From assembly GCA_030614785.1 (NCBI GenBank), contig JAUWTJ010000008.1:1-64000 (forward strand): a stretch of DNA of 64,000 nucleotides. Reading direction: 5' to 3'. The DNA comes from Alphaproteobacteria bacterium. Lineage in GTDB: Bacteria; Pseudomonadota; Alphaproteobacteria; M2410. Position 1 is the first letter of the stretch. Every line of letters starts with the position of its first letter. The position numbers and the translations under genes were made by a program. The notes beneath the pieces were generated by a model. It did no database searches. It saw only the letters and a program-made list of their open reading frames with translations, and was not told where the DNA came from. Shown here one piece after another: positions 37,219 to 46,252 of this stretch.

Positions 37219-37704
37219 ATGTTGCAGAGATTCCAGCGCAGACTGGTTGCGACCGGTTACCAAGTCCTTAATCCACTGCGTCTTGCGGTTCGCAAATTGT
37301 GGTATCCGATCACCGTTGGTGTGCGGGCCATCGTGGAAAATGAGGACGGCCACATTCTGTTTGTTCGCCACACCTATATAGATGGCTGGTATTTTCCGGG
37401 TGGCGGGGTTAAACGGCGAGAGACGGTTCGCACGGGGCTCCACAGAGAGCTTTGCGAGGAGGTCGGCGTGACTGTCACCGGGCCGATTGAACTCTTCGGT
37501 GTCTACTCAAATTTCTATGGCTACAAGTCAGACCATATCGCGCTTTTCGTCGTGCGAAACTATGACATGAATTTTCGAGCCAATCAGGAAATCGCTGAAT
37601 ACAGGTTTTTTCATCCCGCCCAATTGCCGGACGGGATCCGCCCGGGAACCCTCGCACGGCTTGAAGAATATCGAGGGCTCCGGGAGAAAGCCTTTGAATG
37701 GTGA
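37219..37704 (+). CDS. Nudix hydrolase
   Basis: A 161-residue Nudix hydrolase with the box GGGVKRRETVRTGLHRELCEEVGV (GX5EX7REUXEEXGU). The N-terminal RKLWYPITVGVRAIVENEDGHILFVRHTY and the C-terminal IAEYRFFHPAQLPDGIRPGTLARLEEY match the family that hydrolyses nucleoside diphosphates linked to other moieties; the substrate is unknown. Start at ATG 37219 with AGGAG about 10 bases upstream; ATG 37192 is possible. The stop abuts the convergent amidase gene. Confidence 0.9.
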   Translation: MLQRFQRRLVATGYQVLNPLRLAVRKLWYPITVGVRAIVENEDGHILFVRHTYIDGWYFPGGGVKRRETVRTGLHRELCEEVGVTVTGPIELFGVYSNFYGYKSDHIALFVVRNYDMNFRANQEIAEYRFFHPAQLPDGIRPGTLARLEEYRGLREKAFEW

Positions 37705-39138
37705 TCAGACGACAAGAGGCGGCTTCGTGTCAATCCAGGGTGAGGCTTTTTCAAGCTGACCGGCAAGTCGGAAGAGCGTGGCTTCATCTCCGAACGCACC
37801 GGTGATCATCGTCCCGACCGGCAGACCACTATCGCTCCAGTGCAACGGAAGCGACATCGATGGATTTCCGGTGATGTTATAGACAGATGTAAACGGGCAA
37901 TAGGTGCTGATCCGCTCGACGTAAGTGTCCATATCATCCGTGTTCATATCAATCCAGCCAAGCGGGGCGGGTGGCATGGCCAGGGTCGGCTGAATAAAGG
38001 CATCGTATTTGCTGAAGAATGCGCCGATCTTGCGGGATTCGGTTTGTTGCATGATCTGCGCTCTTGCGTAGTCGGTCGCCGTGATGGTCTTCGCCATTTC
38101 GGCAAACGCCCAGGTTTGCGTTTCAACATCATCTGATGTGAGTTCTCGGCCAAGGGCTTCGGCTCGAAGGAGTAGTCCTGTGGTGCAATGGGCGGCGATA
38201 AACGTGACCAGCGCCATCCCTATAGCGCCGGCATCATAGTCCGGCCAGGTTTCCTCAACATCGTGGCCCATGTCTTCCAGCAGCTTTGCAGTTTTTTCGA
38301 CCGCTCGGGCGCACTCCGGATCAAGCGCTGATCCAAGAGGTGTGCGGGTTGAAAACCCGATCCTGAGGCAACCAGGATCGGTTGTCACTTCGTCGAGGAA
38401 GGGCCTCGCCTTGTGGGGGGCTGCGTAGATGTCGCCGGGTGCTGCGCCCTCGGTCGCATCGAGAAGGGCGGCACTGTCTCTTACGGTCAAGGAAACTGCG
38501 TGGGAGATGGAACAGCCGTTCCAGCCTTCGCCGCGGTCCGGGCCGGACGGGTTTCTGGCTCTCGTCGGTTTCATGCCAAAGACGCCGCAGGCAGCGGCAG
38601 GAACGCGGATCGAACCGCCGCCGTCAGAAGCATTGGCGATCGGGTTGATACGCGCGGCAACGATGGCGCCCGCGCCGCCGCTGGAGCCGCCTGTGGAATG
38701 ATCAAGATTCCAGGGATTGTGACACTGGCCATACATGGCCGGCTCTGTCGTGGTTGTGAGGCCAAACTCCGGTGTGTTGGTCTTGCCATAAAGCACCAAG
38801 CCTGCTGCCTTGTAACGTTCGACCAGCGTTGAATCATGGTTGGCAACATTGTCAGCGAAAAGCTTTGAACTTGATGTGGTGGCGGTTCCGGCCAGAAGAA
38901 GATGGAGATCTTTCAGGAGATAGGGAACGCCCTTGAACGGACCGTCAGGCAGGCCGTCTGCGATCTGTTTTCTGGCTTCGTCATAGTGCGTGTGAGTAAC
39001 CGCATTGAGCTGCGGGTTGAGGCGTTCGACCCGGTCGATGGATTCGTCCAGAAGTTCCTCGGGTGTCACATCCTTGTTGCGAACAAGTTCTGCAAGACCC
39101 ATGGCGTCATATTTGTCGAAATCTGAAAATCCACCCAT
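37705..39138 (-). CDS. Amidase-signature family amidase
   Basis: A 477-residue amidase-signature enzyme, probably cytoplasmic, hydrolysing an amide such as an aryl- or alkylamide. The Ser-cisSer-Lys triad fits K76 (GVPYLLKD), S152 in the glycine-rich loop TGGSSGGAG and S176 in SDGGGSIRVPA. The closest-looking subfamily is 6-aminohexanoate-cyclic-dimer hydrolase-like enzymes, from the pattern around KTNTPEFGLTTTTEP, but the substrate is not known. It stands alone, convergent with the Nudix gene. Confidence 0.9.
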   Translation of the reverse strand: MGGFSDFDKYDAMGLAELVRNKDVTPEELLDESIDRVERLNPQLNAVTHTHYDEARKQIADGLPDGPFKGVPYLLKDLHLLLAGTATTSSSKLFADNVANHDSTLVERYKAAGLVLYGKTNTPEFGLTTTTEPAMYGQCHNPWNLDHSTGGSSGGAGAIVAARINPIANASDGGGSIRVPAAACGVFGMKPTRARNPSGPDRGEGWNGCSISHAVSLTVRDSAALLDATEGAAPGDIYAAPHKARPFLDEVTTDPGCLRIGFSTRTPLGSALDPECARAVEKTAKLLEDMGHDVEETWPDYDAGAIGMALVTFIAAHCTTGLLLRAEALGRELTSDDVETQTWAFAEMAKTITATDYARAQIMQQTESRKIGAFFSKYDAFIQPTLAMPPAPLGWIDMNTDDMDTYVERISTYCPFTSVYNITGNPSMSLPLHWSDSGLPVGTMITGAFGDEATLFRLAGQLEKASPWIDTKPPLVV

Positions 39139-39149
39139 TGTTCTCTCCC

Positions 39150-39635
39150 TTATGACTTTTTGCTGGCGAGGACCTCCGCCATCAGCTGAATGCGATTGCC
39201 GAGATTGGCAAGACGTCGCTCCATCGCCTCAACTGTTACAGTATCGACCGTCCGCGATGTATCTTCAAGGGGTTCATCCCGAACAGGTGCCCATGTCGCA
39301 GCAAGATTGAGGATTGTTTGATCTCCGGAAGGCACGATTTGATGAATGAGCGAGAGATGTGGTTCTGCGCTCCCCCCCGGATCACCCGATGGCACCGTTA
39401 GTTCAATCATCAACGCATTGCGGTGGATCTCAAGGGTTTCCTCGACACGCTGGCCGTCGCGAGAGACGGTCCGACGAACGGGAGTTTCCTGTCGTTCGAG
39501 CTTCGTCAGGACCACATCCGGCTCGTAGCGCTCCGGGTGGGCAATCATGTCATTGAGCAGAACCCAAAGCTGATCCGGATCAGCCTTGATGACAATGGTC
39601 CGGGATGTTTGCAGGGTCAGGGAGGTTGGTAACAT
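39150..39635 (-). CDS. SRPBCC/START-like domain protein
   Basis: A 161-residue protein of the SRPBCC (START/Bet v 1-like) superfamily, probably a small-ligand binding protein of the DUF1857/AtaL-like kind. It begins SLTLQTSRTIVIKADPDQLWVLLNDMIAHPERYEP and continues with beta strands to the C-terminal helix VEAMERRLANLGNRIQLMAEVL. ATG 39635 is chosen because the longer frame runs back into the terminator at 39656-39681. It lies downstream of the chemotaxis gene and ends 12 bp before the amidase start. Confidence 0.7.
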   Translation of the reverse strand: MLPTSLTLQTSRTIVIKADPDQLWVLLNDMIAHPERYEPDVVLTKLERQETPVRRTVSRDGQRVEETLEIHRNALMIELTVPSGDPGGSAEPHLSLIHQIVPSGDQTILNLAATWAPVRDEPLEDTSRTVDTVTVEAMERRLANLGNRIQLMAEVLASKKS

Positions 39636-39655
39636 CGGGTCATCCAAACAAGAAA

Positions 39656-39681
39656 GGGTGGCCGACACTAGTCGACCACCC
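39656..39681 (-). terminator. Intrinsic terminator after the chemotaxis gene
   Basis: On the minus strand GGGTGG-T-CGAC and GTCG-G-CCACCC form a 10 bp stem with one bulge mismatch and loop TAGT, followed by TTTCTTGTTT. It lies 26 bp beyond the stop of the chemotaxis transducer gene and separates it from the SRPBCC gene. Confidence 0.75.
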
Positions 39682-39706
39682 ATCACAATTCCAGAGCGTA
39701 TTTGGT

Positions 39707-41002
39707 TTATGCAGCTTGGTTCATCACCTTGATGAGGTCGTCAACAGAGGTGCGCATTTTCTCGGACTGCCTGGCAATGTCACCGCAGGCGGCGCGAACT
39801 TCCGCGGCTCCTGCTCCTGTCTCCTGGGCGATCGACGACATATCCGAAATTTCTGCATTCGCCAGATTGGTTTGTTCGACGGCGGTATGAGCGCTGCCTG
39901 CGATTTCGGCCGTGGCGGCTGTCTGCTCCTCGATGGCAGCTGCAATGCTGCCGGCGATTTCCTGGACTTCCTCGATGGCTCCAGCGATTTTCTCTGCGTT
40001 ACCAACTGCAGACTTGGTGGCGTCCTGCATTTCGGATACCTTGCGTGTGATATCTTCTGTTGCCTGGGCCGTCTGGGTCGCGAGATTTTTAACTTCGCTG
40101 GCAACCACTGCAAATCCCTTGCCTGCTTCACCGGCCCGCGCCGCTTCGATGGTTGCATTGAGGGCGAGGAGATTGGTTTGTGCCGCGATATCGGAGATGA
40201 GGTCAATAACCTCGCCGATTTGCAATGCAACACCGGCCAGTTCAGAGAAATTATCCTTGGCCTGGTTGGTAATATTGACGGCAGACGTTGAAACATCGTT
40301 TGAGCGTGTGGTGGCGCGTGAGATTTCCTCGATCGAAGAAGACATTTGTTCTGCTGCCGCTGCAACTGATTCAATTTGCGAGACCGTTGTGCGCGACATG
40401 CCCTCTGCTGCTTCGGTCTTGCCGGCCATGGAGGATGCGGAACCTTCCATGGTTTCTGCGGTGGCTTCCATTTCGGTTGTTGCTGCGGCCATAATCGTGA
40501 TGACTTCTTCAACCTGGGCAGTCGTGGACTGGATCTGGGCGTCGCGTGCTCCCATATAGTCCACCGCCTCGTTCATGACGCGGGCGGCATGTTTGAAGCG
40601 GCCTGGCAGACCATCTTCAAGGATCTTCCTGAAGAAGCGCCCCTGAGCAACAAACTTGAGGGCTGCTTCAGATTCCCGCACATAGGCGTCGGTAACATCG
40701 AGAACCCGGTTGAAGGAATTCTGCGCCTGACCGAGGATTCCGTCGTCTTTAATCCCGAGGACGCGCGCCTCAAGATTGCCATCGGCGACCTGTTTTGCAG
40801 TGTCGGCAATTTTGGTTACTTCGGCTTCCACCGAAGCCACAGATTGCCGGACCAGGTACAATCCGGCGCCGGTAGCGATGAATGCCAGGCCTCCGTACCA
40901 GGCCATGCCCGTGAACAAGGCCGCGCAAAGTGCGACAGCCATAAGTGCAAAATTTGCAAGCACTACTGCGCGTGTTTTTTCAAATATTGAATTGGGCTTC
41001 AT
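39707..41002 (-). CDS. Methyl-accepting chemotaxis protein without periplasmic domain
   Basis: A 431-residue transducer with two close N-terminal helices (about residues 12-52, no periplasmic sensor), a HAMP-like linker and a full MCP signalling domain. The hairpin tip carries [49 protein letters not shown], the strongly conserved CheA/CheW contact. The PAS protein gene directly upstream (17 bp) would supply the sensing domain, as in Aer. Adjacent heptads ([26 protein letters not shown]) complete the four-helix bundle. Confidence 0.93.
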   Translation of the reverse strand: MKPNSIFEKTRAVVLANFALMAVALCAALFTGMAWYGGLAFIATGAGLYLVRQSVASVEAEVTKIADTAKQVADGNLEARVLGIKDDGILGQAQNSFNRVLDVTDAYVRESEAALKFVAQGRFFRKILEDGLPGRFKHAARVMNEAVDYMGARDAQIQSTTAQVEEVITIMAAATTEMEATAETMEGSASSMAGKTEAAEGMSRTTVSQIESVAAAAEQMSSSIEEISRATTRSNDVSTSAVNITNQAKDNFSELAGVALQIGEVIDLISDIAAQTNLLALNATIEAARAGEAGKGFAVVASEVKNLATQTAQATEDITRKVSEMQDATKSAVGNAEKIAGAIEEVQEIAGSIAAAIEEQTAATAEIAGSAHTAVEQTNLANAEISDMSSIAQETGAGAAEVRAACGDIARQSEKMRTSVDDLIKVMNQAA

Positions 41003-41019
41003 TTTACTCTCCTGCGAAA

Positions 41020-41544
41020 TCAGATATTGAAGATCAGCTCTTCGTATTTGCCGCCATTGTCGTTGACGAATGACATCAGCTGATCATAGCTGGCTTGCAG
41101 TCCTTCCTTGGCGTTGGTGTGCTTTTGCTCTGTTGCAACAAGATCAGCGTAGAGTTTTTCGATTTTGGCAACGGCCTCGCGCCCGGGAACCCGGCGATTG
41201 GAATGGAAACCGATCACATTACCACTATCGTCGAGAGACGGTGTGACGTGGGCAAACACCCAGTAGTGGTCACCGTTCCTGGTCATATTGACGACATAGG
41301 CGAAGATTTCTTCCTTGCGCTCAATGGTCTCCCACAACAGCTTGAAAACCGCGCGCGGCATTTTTGGATGACGGATTATCGAGTGCGGTTCGCCCAGACA
41401 CTCTTCCTCCGTATACCCGGCAATGCTGAGAAAAACGTCGTTGGTGTACTCGAGACGCCCCTTCATGTCCGTTTTTGAAACGATGATTTCGCTGGCATCG
41501 AAAAACGCTTCCTTGCCGGACGGCTGAACCTGATATTTTGACAT
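41020..41544 (-). CDS. Aer-type PAS domain protein
   Basis: A 174-residue single-PAS protein. The core matches the energy-taxis receptor Aer: [68 protein letters not shown] and [10 protein letters not shown]. In Aer this domain binds FAD and senses redox state. ATG 41542-41544 starts at [11 protein letters not shown]; the open frame upstream is AT-rich and unlikely to code. It is followed 17 bp later by the transducer gene. Confidence 0.88.
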   Translation of the reverse strand: MSKYQVQPSGKEAFFDASEIIVSKTDMKGRLEYTNDVFLSIAGYTEEECLGEPHSIIRHPKMPRAVFKLLWETIERKEEIFAYVVNMTRNGDHYWVFAHVTPSLDDSGNVIGFHSNRRVPGREAVAKIEKLYADLVATEQKHTNAKEGLQASYDQLMSFVNDNGGKYEELIFNI

Positions 41545-41803
41545 ATGTGACCCCGTCAACAGTTGTGGGAAAATCCCCAAGTGTGTCGAAGACGTATAAT
41601 GAGACTTATTATCTAAATATTGGTAAATGGAGTGCGCAAATTGTCTCCATGTGTGAAAGGCGTGTAATATCAATCGGTTATCAGTAGGGTTAGTTGAGAG
41701 CGCGTCGTACTATGAATATTGTTCAGGTGGTGGTGTTGCACCTGCAGATTGTGAGGTGGCAGAATTAATCTGTGTGGGGGCGAAATGTCCGACTTGTCGA
41801 TGA

Positions 41804-42465
41804 TCAACCCTGGATGAGCTCGTGGACATCACTCCAGACCTTCGTCGCAATTTGGGCGCCTGCGTCCCTGAGACGATCCGCGTGCCCGTCGGTGCAGTGG
41901 CTTCCGCCGATGTAACCGGCAACGACCATGCCGGCGGCTCGTCCCCCTTTGACGCCGGACGGGCTGTCCTCGATGACGAGGCAGCGAGCCGGGTCAACGT
42001 CAAAGACCTTGGCGGCATGCAGGAAAACGTCCGGAGCGGGCTTCCAGCGCCGTGATCCTTTGCGGCGAAGAGGTGGGCGGAATCGAAATTTCGTAGTCCC
42101 GTAATTTCGAGGCATCGATGAATGTGATGGTAGGAGCTGTTTGAGCACACACATTTTCGATGGGCGAATGACCCGATAAAATCCGAGACTCCTGCGATTG
42201 CCGTGAGTTCGGATTCAGCCAAAGGCCAAAATTTGGCATCAAAGGCTGATCTGATTTCAGTGCGGTCAATGGCGATCCCAAAACGATCTTCGACATCCCC
42301 ATACATAAACGCTTCCGAGGTTCCCACGTACCTGCGAATAACCTCTTCCGGTGAGATGTCGGCACCCCTCTCGCGGAAGAGTGCCGACTCAACATGGACG
42401 GCGATAATTTCGCTTTCGATCAGGACGCCGTCGCAGTCGAAGATGATGAGATCGAACGCACTCAT
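41804..42465 (-). pseudogene. HAD-family phosphatase, frameshifted
   Basis: A HAD hydrolase of the beta-phosphoglucomutase/phosphatase type split by one frameshift. The first frame (from ATG 42465) gives FDLIIFDCDGVLIESE (motif I) through HLFAAKDHGAG. The remainder continues in another frame as KPAPDVFLHAAKVFDVDPARCLVIEDSPSGVKGGRAAGMVVAGY, containing the C-terminal motif IV with EDSPSG. The break lies near 42042-42046, where one base is missing in GCTGG-AAGCCC. Joined, the protein would be about 220 residues with all motifs. A sequencing or assembly error is the alternative to a real pseudogene. Confidence 0.82.
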
Positions 42466-42473
42466 TGAGCCGC

Positions 42474-43391
42474 CTAAATTGGCTCATACGGGAAGACCGA
42501 GGCCGAGGCACCGGCATCGTACATGTCGGCGCTCATCGACGGGAAGGCCTGATCGATAATTGTTGCCGGCGACCAACCTTCCATGCGGGCGACGGAGCGA
42601 ACCGGGCGCGGCTGGGACATCAGGACGACTTCATTGCCGCGGCTGACAAAGACCTGACCGGTCACGTCTTTCGCGCGCGGTGCTGCCAGAGCAACGGCGA
42701 GCTGTGCAATCTGATCGGCGCGCATGGCGTTTTTCATACGGTCAACGCGCTGGGCGGAGGCTTCGTCCTTGACCGGGATCGAGGCGATCATCCGGGTCCA
42801 GGCAAAAGGTGCGATGATGTTGGAGCGCACGTTCTTGCGGATGCCTTCCATGGCAATGATGCGTGACAGACCCATGATGCCCATTTTGGCTGCGGCGTAG
42901 TTGGCCTGGCCAATGTTGCCGATAAGGCCGGAAGTGGATGTGAAGAGGACAAAGGAGCCATCTTCCTGATCGCGGAAATGATTAATGGCGGCGCGGGTGA
43001 CGTTATAGGACCCGTTGAGGTGGACATCGATTACTGCGGCCCAGTCATCGTCGGACATCTTGTGGAACATCTTGTCGCGCAGAATGCCGGCGGGTGAGAT
43101 AATCGAGTGGAGGCCACCGAAGGTATCCACGGCCTGTTCGATCATGTTCTTCGCGCCGGAGGCTTCTGAAACACTGTCGGAGTTGGCCACGGCTTCACCG
43201 CCGGCTGCCTTGATCTCGTCGACAACCTCCTGAGCGGGGGCAGCTGCGCCCTCGTCGCCGCCACCGAGACCGCCGCCGAGATCGTTGACCACAACCTTGG
43301 CGCCTTCAGCTGCTGCCAAAAGTGCACATTCCTTGCCAATACCGCGCGCCGCGCCGGTGACGAGGACAACTTTTCCTTCCAATTCAGCCAT
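42474..43391 (-). CDS. SDR family dehydrogenase (hydroxysteroid/hydroxyacyl-CoA-like)
   Basis: A 305-residue short-chain dehydrogenase. The NAD-binding motif is VTGAARGIG (TGxxxGIG), with the SDR stretch INHFRDQEDGSFVLFTSTSGLIG supplying Ser, and the catalytic NYAAAKMG (YxxxK) motif. The long acidic insert after the first beta strands (NDLGGGLGGGDEGAAAPAQEVVDEIKA) resembles the multifunctional-enzyme/HSD17B4 type SDR, which fits beta-oxidation-type 3-hydroxyacyl substrates. That assignment is inference. It ends 8 bp before the HAD gene start. Confidence 0.9.
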   Translation of the reverse strand: MAELEGKVVLVTGAARGIGKECALLAAAEGAKVVVNDLGGGLGGGDEGAAAPAQEVVDEIKAAGGEAVANSDSVSEASGAKNMIEQAVDTFGGLHSIISPAGILRDKMFHKMSDDDWAAVIDVHLNGSYNVTRAAINHFRDQEDGSFVLFTSTSGLIGNIGQANYAAAKMGIMGLSRIIAMEGIRKNVRSNIIAPFAWTRMIASIPVKDEASAQRVDRMKNAMRADQIAQLAVALAAPRAKDVTGQVFVSRGNEVVLMSQPRPVRSVARMEGWSPATIIDQAFPSMSADMYDAGASASVFPYEPI

Positions 43392-43662
43392 TTTTCTTCT
43401 TTCCTTGTGTCTGGGTTGGCTTATTTGGGGCCACGCTAGTTGAGACAGGAACGGGGGTCAATGGGCCGAAAAGGTGTAATTGACGCATGCGATAAAACCG
43501 TGCTACATCCGCGCACCCGATGATGGAAGAAGAAGCTTGATGACGCGCTTTTCGAAAGAACGACGACGATAGATCTCCAGCATGCCAGCGCCCTTTTACG
43601 ATTTGGGCGTGTGGCCGGATTTGTCGTGTTTTTTCGTGATTTCTTCTGAAGGGATTTCCCCG

Positions 43663-44166
43663 ATGTTTTCTATCTGCCCCGAGCGGTCTTGTGATGTCGC
43701 CGCTATTGATGCCTTACTTGACGAAGTCTTTGGACCGGGCCGGTTTGCCCGTACCGCCTATCACTTGCGAGAAGGCGTGACACCAATCTCCGAACTCTCC
43801 TTTGTGGCAATTGCCGAAGGCAAGTTGCGTGGGTCTATCCGTTTTTCGCCGGTCAGCGTGGGTGGTCGCGAGGTTCTCTTTCTGGGGCCGCTTGTTGTGA
43901 AGCAGGAAGATCGCGGCAAGGGTGTTGGTGTGGATCTGATGAAGCGCGGTCTGAAGGCAGCTAAAGCGACCGGCGCGGCGAGTGTCCTGCTGGTGGGCGA
44001 CGCGCCCTATTATGCGCGGGTCGGGTTCAAGCCGCTCGGGCGGGGGCGGATTATCCCGTCTGGACCGATTGACCCTGACCGGCTGCTGGCGCTTGAATTT
44101 CAGCCCGGCGGGCTTGATGACCTGCGAGGACCGTTTACGTCCCTTCTCGCCGCCAGCCCAGTATGA
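43663..44166 (+). CDS. GNAT family N-acetyltransferase
   Basis: A 167-residue GNAT enzyme. Hallmarks are SFVAIAEGKLRGSIRFSPVSV, LGPLVVKQEDRGKGVGVDLMKRGLKAAKATGAASVLLVGDAPYY (acetyl-CoA binding Q/RxxGxG/A as EDRGKGVG) and the helix ending ARVGFKPLG. It resembles YhbS-like acetyltransferases. The ATG at 43663 has AAGGG upstream; the frame is open 27 codons earlier. It overlaps the convergent membrane protein gene by 32 bp at its 3' end. Confidence 0.85.
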   Translation: MFSICPERSCDVAAIDALLDEVFGPGRFARTAYHLREGVTPISELSFVAIAEGKLRGSIRFSPVSVGGREVLFLGPLVVKQEDRGKGVGVDLMKRGLKAAKATGAASVLLVGDAPYYARVGFKPLGRGRIIPSGPIDPDRLLALEFQPGGLDDLRGPFTSLLAASPV

Positions 44167-46246
44167 AAAGCCCGAGGGCGAGGATGAGCGCCAGAAGCGG
44201 CGGCAGGAGGCTGGTGGTCCTTGTGTCTGTAACAATTGTTGCGCGGTTGCGTTCAAGGCCAAGCCAGCCGCGGCCGTGAGCGCGGCGCCCTTCCTCGATG
44301 AGCCGAAGGTCCGGCACGCCGCCATCCTTCAACCAGTGGGTCTTGCCGCCTGTTTCGCGGGCAACGGGCGCCATGAGCTCTTTGGTGGCCCGTACGTCCT
44401 TGTATTCTTTCGGATTGACCGGGCCGGCAATTGCCAGAGCCGTCCTGTCGCCGTCGGTGATGCGGTAGAGACCGAGCTCTCCGACAGGGTGGCGCGCGGA
44501 CCAGAGCCCTGGATTATCCTTATCGAGGCTCAGGAACTCTTCGGCGCCAGAGGGTGTTGTGACGGAAATGAGCGGGACTGAATTTGCCATCGTTCTTCTG
44601 GTGATTGTCATTTCCTCGCCGGTGATGATAGCGCGAAGAACTTCTTCTTCAAGCTCGGGCTCCTTCATCAGCCAATGGGCGAGGCGGCGTAGAAGCTCTG
44701 CCTGCGGACCACCACCTTCATAGCCGCGGGTCCATAGCCAGGCGTGGTCCGACATGAGCTGGGCCACACGGCCATCACCAAAGTGATCAAGAATGAGGAG
44801 AGGTTTGCCATCGGGACCTTCCATCACCGTGTCGCCGCTCAATTTTTCGACCCCGACGAGGCGGAACCAGCGTCCCCACTCAGCCTCGAGGTCCTGTTCG
44901 AGATTGTTGGCGCCGGGGAGGTTGGTGGTCACCGGATGACGCGAACCATCAACCGAGATCGAAGGCTTGAAACCCGCTTCAATGACCTGGCCCGAAGGGC
45001 GCGCGGGCAAGACCTCGGCAAGCGGCGTCCGGAAAAGGGAGTAAGGCGAGGCAAAGCTTGGTCCTGCGGCGGTCAGGAGGGCGCCGCCTTCGGCAACATA
45101 GCGGGCAATGTTGCTCAGGTAGATAATCGGCAGGACGCCGCGACGCCGATAGCGATCAAATATAACAAGGTCAAACTCATCCAGTTTCTGGGCAAACAGC
45201 TGCCGGGTCGGGAAGGAAATCAGCGACAGCTCGTTGGTTGGCGTGCCGTCCTGTTTCTCCGGTGGCCTCAAAATGGTGAAATGAACCAGATCGACGGCAG
45301 GATCCGCTTTCAGCAGATTGCGCCAGGTGCGCTCGCCTGCATGAGGCTCTCCGGAGACGAGCAGAACCCGCAAACGATCTCGAATGCCGTTGATCAGAAT
45401 GACGGCGGTGTTGTTGAGATCCGTTAGCTCGCCATCAAGGGGCTCGACGCGGAATTCGACGATGCTTTCGCCGCCGTGGGTAAGATCCATGGTCAGTTGA
45501 TGCTCGGCACCGGTCGCCAGATAAAAGTCCTGGGCTCTTTCGCCGTCGCGTGAGGCAGTAACGCGGACAATGTCGACCGCCGTGATGTCATCGGGATCGG
45601 CAACCCCATAGTCATCGACACGAAGCGAGAATTCGATCTGCTGACCGACAATGCCAAAGCGCGGCGCTTTGACCAGAGAGAGCTTGCGATCCACCTCGTC
45701 GGGACGCCCGGTCAAAAGCGTATGCAACGGTCCTGCAATAGCGAGATCGATTTTTTCGCCTGCTTCGTCGGTTAGCTCAGGGACATCGTGAATGCGGCCA
45801 TCTGTGATGGCGAAGACGGCGGCAAGGCGGTCCGGATCGATGGAGGCAAGTTCATTGCCAAGCGCCTTGAAGGCTCGCGTGCCCGCATTGTTGTCCGGTC
45901 CGTCGCTGCCGACCTTGATGATGCGGGTCTCCAGGTTGTCAAAGGCAAGGAGTTTGGCTTCCAGTTCCGCAAGCGCCTGGTCTGTGGCTCTGGTTCTGTC
46001 GCCTATGGTCTGGCTTTCGGAGCGATCTACGAGGACAAGGGCAATATCTGTGAGAGGCTCGGTAATGTCCTCTCGCAGGGCAGGGTTAGCCAGGATGGCA
46101 ACCAGGAAGCCCAGGCCCATGAGTCGCAGAACCGCGCCACGACGACGCTCATAAATATGCAGCGCCGCGACAAGGAGCGCACAAAGGCCGAGGATCGCCA
46201 GAGCTGTCAGCGGTATCATGGGGGCAAAGTCGATGTGCATGGTCAT
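44135..46246 (-). CDS. Large membrane protein of the MoxR/DUF58 cluster (glutamine amidotransferase-like)
   Basis: A 703-residue protein with two N-terminal helices (about residues 10-30 and 40-58) and a C-terminal helix (LLPPLLALILALGLFILGW). The region after residue 60 has a degenerate vWA-like pattern (IALVLVDRSESQTIGDRTRA). The region from about residue 320 (LRVLLVSGEPHAGERTWRNLL, FDLVIFDRYRRRGVLPIIYL, GGALLTAAGPSF) resembles a class I glutamine amidotransferase-like fold. It is the last gene of the moxR-DUF58-DUF4159 series, 6 bp after the DUF4159 gene, and would be membrane anchored. Function unknown. Confidence 0.72.
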   Translation of the reverse strand: MTMHIDFAPMIPLTALAILGLCALLVAALHIYERRRGAVLRLMGLGFLVAILANPALREDITEPLTDIALVLVDRSESQTIGDRTRATDQALAELEAKLLAFDNLETRIIKVGSDGPDNNAGTRAFKALGNELASIDPDRLAAVFAITDGRIHDVPELTDEAGEKIDLAIAGPLHTLLTGRPDEVDRKLSLVKAPRFGIVGQQIEFSLRVDDYGVADPDDITAVDIVRVTASRDGERAQDFYLATGAEHQLTMDLTHGGESIVEFRVEPLDGELTDLNNTAVILINGIRDRLRVLLVSGEPHAGERTWRNLLKADPAVDLVHFTILRPPEKQDGTPTNELSLISFPTRQLFAQKLDEFDLVIFDRYRRRGVLPIIYLSNIARYVAEGGALLTAAGPSFASPYSLFRTPLAEVLPARPSGQVIEAGFKPSISVDGSRHPVTTNLPGANNLEQDLEAEWGRWFRLVGVEKLSGDTVMEGPDGKPLLILDHFGDGRVAQLMSDHAWLWTRGYEGGGPQAELLRRLAHWLMKEPELEEEVLRAIITGEEMTITRRTMANSVPLISVTTPSGAEEFLSLDKDNPGLWSARHPVGELGLYRITDGDRTALAIAGPVNPKEYKDVRATKELMAPVARETGGKTHWLKDGGVPDLRLIEEGRRAHGRGWLGLERNRATIVTDTRTTSLLPPLLALILALGLFILGWRREGT

Positions 46247-46252
46247 GTCCCC

